Origin: Ovis canadensis
Taxonomy: Eukaryota > Chordata > Mammalia > Artiodactyla > Bovidae
Assembly: GCF_042477335.2 (NCBI RefSeq)
Contig: NC_091256.1
Coordinates: 47,881,001-47,945,000 of the forward strand
Length of the DNA: 64,000 bases
Direction of reading: 5' to 3'
The notes under the pieces were generated by a model. It had not been told where the DNA came from, searched no databases, and was given only the letters and a program-made list of their open reading frames with translations. Shown one piece after another: positions 14,301-24,800 of the stretch; within the stretch, counting starts at the first letter, position 1; every line of letters starts with the position of its first letter. The position numbers and the translations under genes were made by a program.

Positions 14301-15764
14301 ACAAAACTTCAAAGTTTAATACTTTTTCCCACCATGTGCTTATTCATCAAATACCTCTTTAAGTCTTGAACATATTGGGCCAAACTTACTCACTTTGACA
14401 TTTTGGACTAGGGCTGGACCAATTTCCGGACAATCCACAGATAGTTTTTTTCTCCCCAATTAACTCAGCTTCTTCTGAACAACTGAAGGTGCACGTGGAG
14501 GAAAAGCCAAAGTCGACAAGGGGGTGATTACAGTCCATGGTTCCCAAATCAGGTTCTGTTAGAGGCTCACATTGAATCACTTCAATGAAGAAGAAAAAAA
14601 AAAATCAGTATTTCTGAGCAGAGACCTTCTGTGAGGAACAGCTTTTAGCCAAACTGCCTAACTTAACTGGGGAACCATTGACATGAATCTAGACATTTCT
14701 AATTTCTAGAAATTACTTCTGATGGTGCTTCCAGGCTTTCTTGTCTTGAGAATGATGGAGAGTGGTGAGTCAGAGGTAGAATGAGGAGAACCCAGAAAGC
14801 CCATGGTGGGAGGGGAGCAGTGGGGTTGGGGAGAGGTGGGGAGAGCTGGCTGTTCCATGTTGCTTCCCCAGCCCTGGTAACTCTCTAGCTCTTCTGGAAG
14901 CACCATGCTATGTGGCCTTGGCCTCAAGAGCTCTTATGGTGCATTGTCAACAAAGACAGAATTTCTTGCCTTTGGGCTTCCCTGGTGGCTCAGAGGTTAA
15001 AGTGTCTGCCTGCAATGCGGGAGACCTGGGTTCAATCCCTGGGTTGGGAAGATCCCCTGGAGAAGAAAATAGCAACCCACTCCAGTATTCTTGCCTGGAG
15101 AATCCCATAGATGGAGGGGCCTGGTAGGTTACAGTACACCGGGTCGCAAAGAGTCAGACACGACTGAGCGACTTCACTTTCACTTTCACTTTACCTGTTC
15201 TAACATCAGTCCAAGAAGTTTTGAAAAACACCGCCATTCTCTGAAGCAAGTCCCTCAAATTTTTTAAAATTTAGCAAGTTGGTCAATTAGTTCTATGATT
15301 TCAAATATGATTGAATTGTTTTTTTCTAGAATTAAACCACTTAAACTAGTGAGTCAAAAGCATAAAGGTTGAATATGTAATCAAAACTTCACAAGTTTAG
15401 ATACCACCAGTTTTTTTCCCCTAAAGAGATGACCTTGACAGTAAATAAGAAAGAAAAAAAAAAAAAAAACCACCACGTTTCAAATGAAAAAAAAAAAAAT
15501 CAAGAGATTGTATGTTTGTTTTTCACAGAATTTGCTATTCTCCTGAGAATACATGGAGGAGGAAAGGTAAAACATGATTCTAAGAATAAACCAAATAAAA
15601 CAATCAATAAAGACCTCTAACCCCACCACCCCAGAATAAGGGGTTATTGAAAGGGAGAACAATCAAAATTCAACAGCAGTTCAGCAAGACTGATTATTCC
15701 ATAGCAATGAGAAAAATAAAAGTAAGATAAAAAATACAGTATAACCACACTGTTCTGCTGAACA

Positions 15765-15814
<50 letters not shown>

Positions 15815-18800
15815 GCACATATATAGTGACATAGTCTCAGAGATAATTGATTGTTATTTTTTGTTTGTGGTTTTTCTTTTAAATTAGAAAAAAATAACCC
15901 CTTTGAAAAGTATCACGGTAAAATCTAAGTTAGGTTAAATTATGTTTCAAAAGAGGACATAGAATTCTTAGTAAGGCTCCGCCACATTTTCTTAGTTTAT
16001 AAATCCAGGATTGCCATGATAAAGCCTCTGGTATGAACATAGGCTCACCTTGACAGGTTGGTTCTGGAGATGACCAGTTTCCAAATGGTCCGCAAGTGGT
16101 TTCTTCAATCCCAATTATGTCTGTTCCCTTAGAGCAGTTGAAGGCACACTGCGACATGAAGCTGAAGTTTCCCAAAGGGTGAGTACAGGTCATGGTACTC
16201 AGCTTTGGGGCCTCCAAAGGCACACACTGAGTCACTTCAATGAGAAAAGAAACAGAGTTAAGAGGACCTGATGAGCCGGTTGAATCTTAGCTATGATACT
16301 TAATAAACAAGTATCTTTAAGCAAGGTGATTTAATCCTTCCAGCTTTAGGTTCTTTATCTATAAAAGAGGGATAATGATAAATGTATTGACTTCTCAGAG
16401 TTTGGGAATTAAATAATTTAATGCAAGTCAAGGATTTAAAGTCTGGTTCATAGGAAGCTTTCAATGAAATATTAGCTAATCTGCATGCACACAATCTTAT
16501 TATCTTTGGCATTACCTGGACAGAGAACTTTCAAATGTAGACAGGTTTAAGTGGGAATGACCAGCTCAGTTTGGAAACAGCTGCCATATTAGAGACCCTA
16601 AGTATGCCAGAGTGTTGGAAGTAGGAGGTTCACAGAAAGACTGGGTATCCATAACTGTCTTCTTTACAAGGGGAGAAGATAAAAGCTTTCAGTTCAGTTC
16701 AATTCAGTTCAGTCGCTCAGTTGTGTCTGACTCTTTGCAACCCCATGAATCGCAGCATGCCAGGCCTTCCTGTCCATCACCAACTCCTGGAGTTTGCCCG
16801 AACTCATGTCCATCAAGTCGGTGAAGCCATCCAGCTATCTCATCCTCTTTCGTTCCCTTCTGCTCCTGCCCCTGATCCCTCCCAGCATCAGGGTCTTTTC
16901 CGATGAGTCAACTCTTCTCATGAGGTGGCCAAAGTATTGGAGTTTCAGCTTCAGCATCAGTCCTTCCAATGAACACCCAGGACTGATCCTCTTTAGGATG
17001 GACTGGTGGATCTCCTTGCAGTCCAAGGGACTCTCAAGAGTCTTCTCCAACACCACAGTTCAAAGGCATCAATTCTTTGGCGCTCAGCTTTCTTCAGAGT
17101 CCAACACTCGCATCCATATATGACAACTGGAAAAACGATAGCCTTAACTAGATGGACCTTTGTGGGCAAAGTAATGTCTCTGCTTTTTAATATGCTGTCT
17201 AGGTTGGCCATAGCTTTTCTTCCAAGGAGTAAGCAAGCGTCTTTTAATTTCATGGCTGCAATCACCATCTGCAGTGATTTTGGAGCCCAAGAAAATAAAG
17301 TCTGACACTGTTCCCACTGTTTCCCCATCTATTTCCCATGAAGTAATGGGACAAGATGCCATTATCTTCGTTTTCTGAATGTTGAGCTTTAAGCCAACTT
17401 TTTCCCTCTCCTCTTTCACATTCATCAAAAGGCTTTTTAGTTCCTTTTCAATTTCTGTCATAAGGGTGATGGCATCTGCATATCTGAGGTTATTGATATT
17501 TCTCCCGGCAGTCTTAATTCCAGCTTATGCTTCTTCCAGCCCAGCATTTCTCATGATGTACTCTGCATAGAAGTTAAATAAACAGGGTGACAATATACAG
17601 CCTTGATGTACTCCTTTTCGTATTTGGAACCAGTCTGTTGTTTCACGTCCAGTTCTAACTGTTGCTTCCTGACCTGCATATAGGTTTCCAAAGAGGCAGG
17701 TCAGGTGCTCTGGTATTCCCATCTCTTTCAGAATTTTCCACAGTTTATTGTGATCCACATAGTCAAAGGCTTTGGCATAGTCAATAAAGCAAAAATAGAT
17801 GTTTTTCTGGAACTCTCTTGCTTTTGTGATGATCCAGCGGATATTGGCAATTTGATCTCTGCTTCCTCTGTCTTTTCTAAAACCAGTTTAAACATCTGGA
17901 AGTTCACGGTTCATGTATTGCCGAAGCCTGACTTGGAGAATTTTGAACATTACTTTACTAGTGTGTGAGATGAGTGCAATTGTGCAGTAATTTGAGCATT
18001 CTTTGGCATTGTCTTTCTTTGGGATTGGAATGAAAACTGCCCTTTTCCAGTCCTGTGGCCACTGCTGAGTTTTCCAAATGTGCTAGAGTATTGAGTGCAG
18101 CACTTTCACAGCATCTTCTTTCAGGATTTGAAATAGCTCAACTGGAATTCCATCACCTCCACTAGCTTTGTTCATAGTGATGCTCTCTAAAGCCCACTTG
18201 ACTTCACATTCCAGGATGTCTGGCTCTAGGTGAGTGATCACATCATCATGATTATCTTGATTGTGAAGATCCTTTTTGTACAGTTCTTCTGAGTATTCTT
18301 GCCACCTCTTCTTAATATCTTCTGCTTCTGTTAGGTCCAGACCATTTCTGTCCTTTATCGAGCCCATGTTTGCATGAAATGTTCCCTTGGTATCTCTAAT
18401 TTTCTTGAAGAGATCTCTAGTCTTTCCCATTCTGTCGTTTTCCTCTATTTCTTTGTATCGATCACTGAAGAAGGCTTTCTTATCTCTTCTTGGTATTCTT
18501 TGGAACTCTGCATTCAGACGCTTATATCTTTCCTTTTCTCCTTTGCTTTTCACTTCTCTTCTTTTCACAGCTATTTGTAAGGCCTCCCCAGACAGCCATG
18601 TTGCTTTTTTGCATTTCTTTTCCATGGGGATGGTCTTGATCCCTGTCTCCTGTACAATGTCATGAACCTCCGTCTATAGTTCATCAGGCACTCTATCAGA
18701 TCGGTCCCTTAAATCTATTTCTTATGTCCACTGTATAATCATAAGGAATTTGATTTAGGTCATACCTGAATGGTCTAGCGGTTTTCCCTGCTTTCTTCAA

Positions 18801-21800
18801 TTTAAGTCTGAATTTGGCAATAAAGAGTTCATGATCTGAGCCACAGTCAGCTCCCAGTCTTGTTTTTGCTGACTGTATAAAGCTTCTCCATCTTTGGCTG
18901 CAGAGAATATAATCAATCTGATTTCAGTGTTGACCATCTGGTGATGTCCATGTGCAGAGTCTTCTCTTGTGTTGTTGGAAGAGGGTGTTTGCTATGACCA
19001 GTGCATTTTCTTGGCAAAACTCTATTAGCCTTTGCCCTGCTTCATTCCGTACTCCAGGGCCAAATTTGCCTGTTACTCCAGGTGTTTCTTGACTTCCTAC
19101 TTTTGCATTCCAGTCCCCTATAATGAAAAGGACATCTTTTTTGGGTGTTGGTTCTAAAAGGTCTTGTAGGTCTTCATAGAACCATTCAACTTCAGCTTCT
19201 TCAGTGTTGCTGGTTGGGGCATAGGCTTTAGGAAGCATCTAAGCCTGCATTCTGTCTTCATATCTCTAGATCAGGTCCAGAGCTTTGGTTCTTCTGATTT
19301 TGACAGTCCTCTGCAGAACGTATGTCTACTTTCTTTCTCTCATCAGTGGCATAATAGATTAAATTAAGACTTGGAATTCAGTCTTCATGTTTTAGGTCCT
19401 GCCACATCATTTAGGCAAATATTGCAACTCTTGTGTCTTATTCCTTATCAAATGTGAGCTATCATTTTAACCTTGTTCTTAAGAAATAAATGAAGAATTG
19501 AAGATTGAATTCAAGAAATTAGAATAATTTTAGTATTTTCCATCTACAGTACAAGTACAAATGAAAGTCACTTATGTTGTCCATATCAGTGCATGCCCAC
19601 AAGCAGGTGCCTAAGTCTCAATGTTACAGATACAGTGATAAATAAAATACTGACTGATCCCAAGTTGCTGTCAGTCTGCTGAGGCATGCAGACAACTAAA
19701 TGGATGATTTCAACAAATGCCAGATAAATAAGAAACAAATATGTGGAGCTATTGGAACACAGAATAGGGATGCTTAACCTGTCTTGGCATCCAAAGAAAA
19801 CTTCCAGATAGAAATGGCCCCTGAACTGTTATCTTCCAGTTGAATATGTATTTTATCCATGTGCAAAATGAGGAAGCCATGAGCAAGTCAATGAGCTACA
19901 AAGCAATATGGTAAGTGTGGAAGACTACAAGGATTTTGATGTTAATACTAGAAGGAAAGAGGAGGGATGATGTGAGATGAGATTAGATAGAAAGACAGGT
20001 GCTAAGGCAAAATGCCCCTATCTTTTCATCAATTTAATGAGTATCTACTGTAGATCAAGCATTATTCTATGCCTTGAGTTCAGAGTTCAGATTTCATCCT
20101 ATGGGACAAATGATAGGTAGAAATTAAATGGTGGATGGCCACATATGTGTGATGTTTACTTGATTTTTTAAGTTGATCAGACTGCCTATAGTATGAATAA
20201 TATATTTGAGGTGAGCTAATTTAAAGATGTAGAACTCAGCTCAGAAATTATTGCAATAATCTAGGAGGAAGATAATGAAGGCAATAGTGTAGAGTTAACA
20301 AGTAGAAGACAAGTTGGAGAAACATTAAATTATAAAAATGAGTAGTGTGTTACTTTGCAAAAATGTAGGAGGAGGTGAGAGAGTTTTATACCAGGGTACC
20401 CATATAAATGGTGGTACCACACACTGAGATAAGGAATACAAAAAGGAAAGCTGGCTGGAGAAAATTGATTTTTCAATATTTGGGGCACCCCAAAGATTAT
20501 GCTTAGCATATTTGGAGTTCAGGGCTGGAAACAGATTTGTCTGTCCAAAGCCCACATAGATGTGTGCATCCACAGAAGTTTCTAGGTTTGACCAAAGGGG
20601 ACATGTAAAGCGAGAAGAGCAATGGATGAAAGATGGAAGATAAGAAATAACAATAAATATACGGGCTTGAGTAAGTGCCCATGAGGAAACCCAAGGAGAA
20701 ACAATCATAGGTAGAAAGAAAACCAGGGAAGAGTTGTATGATGGAAACCAAGACAGAAAAAAAAAAAAGAATACAACGTTCAAAAAGGAGTGAAATGGGC
20801 ATGCTGATGATATAATAATTTTTAAAAATTTAGAAATGGAGTGAGTGTAAAGTATTGGATAGAAGTCAGGGCTTAGGAATTGAGTGAAATGAGTCAGATC
20901 TATTCCAGTTGGTTGATCATTTAAATTTGTTTGGCTTTAATTCCTTATTCATTGCATACACTGCTCTTTTCTTATTATATTTTTCTATTTTATTCACCAG
21001 ATACTTCAAATATAGTTTTGAAACTTCACCAATATCAATCAAAGGACTTGAAGTTTCTTTCAGTAGTGAGTTGACTAGGTCAAAGACTCCATGTCTTTCA
21101 GTCTATGTATTCTTTCCTTTCTGTTTCTACCACCACGACTCAGAATGATTTCAATGGACTCCTAATGATGCTCTCCATCATCCCATCTTTTCTTTTTTGT
21201 TCTCTGGTCCATCTTATGCACTGCTTCTAAGATAATTGCCCTAAATTCTGGTGTTCAGATACTAAGTGGTTTCTCACTATCAAATAAAGGCTAGAGATTT
21301 TTATTTGGCAATTTTTAGTCTTTACAGGCTTCCTCCAGCATATCTGGCTTTCCATCAGATTAAATTATAAGCATGTGTAATTTCCACTGTGTGCATGCTC
21401 AGTTGCCATGTCATATTTGACTCTCTATGACCCCATGGACTCTAGCCTGCCAGTCTCCCCTGTCCATGGGATTTCCCAGAGAAGAATACAGGAGTGAGTT
21501 GCCATTTCCTCTTCCAGGGTCTCAAACCCCTGTCTAATTTCCTGCATTGGCAGGCAGATTCTCTACTGCTGAGCCATCATGGAAACCCATAATTTCCACT
21601 AGTTAACTGTAAATCCTTTAAGGTAAGAATCTGTAATAGATTTATCCTCATCCCCTAAAATGCCAGCCAATGTGTTGAATTTATTATTCTATTTCCTGAC
21701 AGACACTATATATCATCATGTGAATTTTTCTTTTTGGTCTTGCTTTTGTCATGATCTTGAAGATAATGTAAAAAGCAAGGTGGGTGATTCAGCCTCCTAA

Positions 21801-24800
21801 TGATAAATGGTATTGTTTCTTTCAGATTCAGAGTTCTAATGAATCCAACAAGCTCACTAGCTTATGCATTCCTTAACAGCCAGAATCTATCAGGCCTGAT
21901 TCATTATTGTAATCCTTACAGCTTTTATTCCAATGCCAATGCTCTTGTGGCACTCAAAAGGACTTGCTGAGAAGTGAATTGAAACTTCATGCTGACTTAT
22001 GAAATCTTTACGGAAAAGTAACAATATTGTGCAAGCATGGCCTACTGATCAAAACTTCTCATTTCTCAGAATGGCTAGTATCATTTTCCCCCAACCAACT
22101 TCCATAAACTATAATACTTTGCATAGGAAGAAACAAAGAAACAAAAGCAGCTTACCAAACTGACACTCGGGCCCGTAGTACCCCAAATCACAGGTGCAGG
22201 TGTAATTATTGATGACTTCCACACATTGTCCATGGCCGCTGCATGACCAGGGTTTACAAGAAGCTTTAAAGGGGTCAGAAGTTATTTTTAGATGGATACT
22301 TTTTTAGTACTCCTAGTCATTTCTTTAGACATAAACAACTTTTTGGCTGTGACTATTTTAACAAACAGGGAAAAGTATATTTGTACATTCATACCATTTT
22401 TGCATAAAAACCATATCCTAAAATTTTTATTTATACAATATAGTTGTCATACAGCCATAGAGATTTGTTTTTAGAATGAATTTACGGAAGCTAATACTCT
22501 ATAACATTTAGGGGAAACAGTGATATACATTGAAACTCTTAAAATTTCTTTTTGTTTTGTTTTTGATGCAGTAAGTGGGTTAAATGATAACCTGACCCCA
22601 ATCACTTCTGTAGTATGCTTGGCAATCCCTCTCATTATAGAAAGTACTGAACAAAAATTAGAGAGTCTGAACTTACTGAATTAGTATGCACGTGCATGCT
22701 CAGTCGTGTTCAACTCTGTGACCCTACAGACTGTAGCCCATGAGGCTCTTCTGTCCATGGAATTTTCCAGGCAAGAATACTGGAGTGGGTTGCCATTACC
22801 TACTCCAGGGGATCTTCTCGACCCAAGGATTGAACCCCAGTCCTGTGTATTCTGCATTGGCAGGCAGATTCTTTACCACTGAACCTCCTGGGAAGAAGCC
22901 CTGCTAAATGGGTAGAGAGTCCAAGTGAGCAAGAGACTGAATGAATGTTTCACTGTTAAAAATAACTTGGAAAAATACTGATGACTTTTGAACTGTCACC
23001 ATGGTTTCTACAGAAATTTTCACATACCACAGATAATGAAACACTGCAAAGTTTCATTACATAGAATTCTATAAGATTAGTGCTCCCCAGATGACTCAGT
23101 GGTAAAGAATCTGCCTGCCAATGCAAGAGATGCCAGAGATGAGGGTTCGATCCTTGGGTCAGGAAGATCCCCTGGAGGAGGAAATGGTAACCACTCCAAT
23201 ACTCTTGCCTGGATTAGCCCATGGACAGAGGAACCTAATGGGCTATACAGTCCATGCGGTCACAAAGAGCGGGACATGACTGAGCACTGTAAGATTAGGC
23301 CAAAAAGGAAACACGTAGCATCAAGTAGCCTACTTCATGAGGAGGAAACAGTGATGTGAGCATCAGCTCTTGGCCCTCTGCTTCCGCTTCCCTGCCTTAT
23401 TATCAGGGACACTCACTGTCTAGCTCTTCCTCCTTGCTTTCCACATGGATTTATCATCTTAATGTAAATTGATTCAGGCAGATAGATTTGGGGCATAGGG
23501 CCTAGTCTCACCCACCAAAAATGCTCAGAAGTGACATGATTCAAGCTTAGTTAGAGGACTGGCCCTGTTTCAGAATGCCCTAGCAGCTGCTCTGTGGCCC
23601 CAGGTCCCCATGGGGTTAGCACGTTCGTCCTCTGCACTCTGCTCTCCCTGAGCAGGGCAGCAGTCTGGTCAGTCCCTACCTGTGTAGCAGAGCGCTCTCT
23701 TTGCTTTGTGGCAGGCATCATCGTTCCATTTCCCCGAGTCTTTGATCCTCTTGATATAGATTTCCACACAGTCCTCCTTACTCTTCCTGTTGTTGGGCTC
23801 CCCTTCACCCCAGTTCTTTGCTTCTTCAGTGAGAGATTTGTTGGTTCCCACCCAAGTCCACACCCCTTCTACTTTCCGGATTCCAATCCAGTAGTAAGTA
23901 CGACTGAAGGGAAGTGTCTTATTCAGGTATTCGATCTCTCCCTTGTTTTGTATGGCAACTAAATCTGTGTAATTTCTCCTGCAGAACGCTCTAGCCTCTT
24001 CCCAGGGCATGGGTCTTTTAGAATAATGGTAAGTCCAGCAATCGGTGCCACGATGCGCAAAGAAGTCTGAAAGACATCAGCGTGAATTGTGTAGCCGCAT
24101 GGTTATAGCTGAAAAGAACCTAGAACTAATCCAAGCTGATCCTGACATTTAGAGACGAGGAAGCTGACACCTCAAGAAGGTAAGTTACCTGCTTGAGGCT
24201 GTGGAATTAGTCATCTGCAGATCTGAAGTAGAACCTAGAACTTCTAGTTCCAATCACTTTTCACCATAATATGGAATACTTTTGCTCATAGCTCTATTTT
24301 AGATGAATTTGGTGGCTTTCTAGATTTATTTTCATAAACTAGTTTTTTCTCAAAAATTATTTCCAGTAAAATTTAACCAACATATTCTAGAAATTCATAT
24401 TTCTTAGTGGCTCTCAATCATTTAAAGTTAATTTAATTACAATATCATATAACTCTAAAATTTACTGCCCACTCTTTTATTCTGGGATAATTTCCTAAAG
24501 ACCAATATTTATGTTTCTAAAGGAGAAGTAAAATAAGAACAGAAATAATGGCACACTTTGAAGTAATCTCTTTTATATCAAAAAGATAATGTTATATCAT
24601 GAAAGAGCTGCTTCTGGGAAAACAGACAGTCCAAGACTTATATACAAATAGAAAAAGAACAATTTACAAAACCAGATGAGGTAGGATTATGAAACTGATT
24701 TTAGATTTTGTTACACACACAAAGATACTCAGCTGATGGTGTTTAATAATCACATGGGTGCTTCAAATATGAGGGCTTTGAAGAAATCAAAACAAACACA

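Noticed and set aside
18083-18625. 180-codon open frame, the longest in the window
   Set aside because: It is the BovB linker/RT region inside an inactive LINE, not a host gene.
20325-20802. 152-codon open frame on the minus strand in SELL intron 4
   Set aside because: Phe/Ser-rich translation of AT-rich intron DNA with no domain; no splice support.
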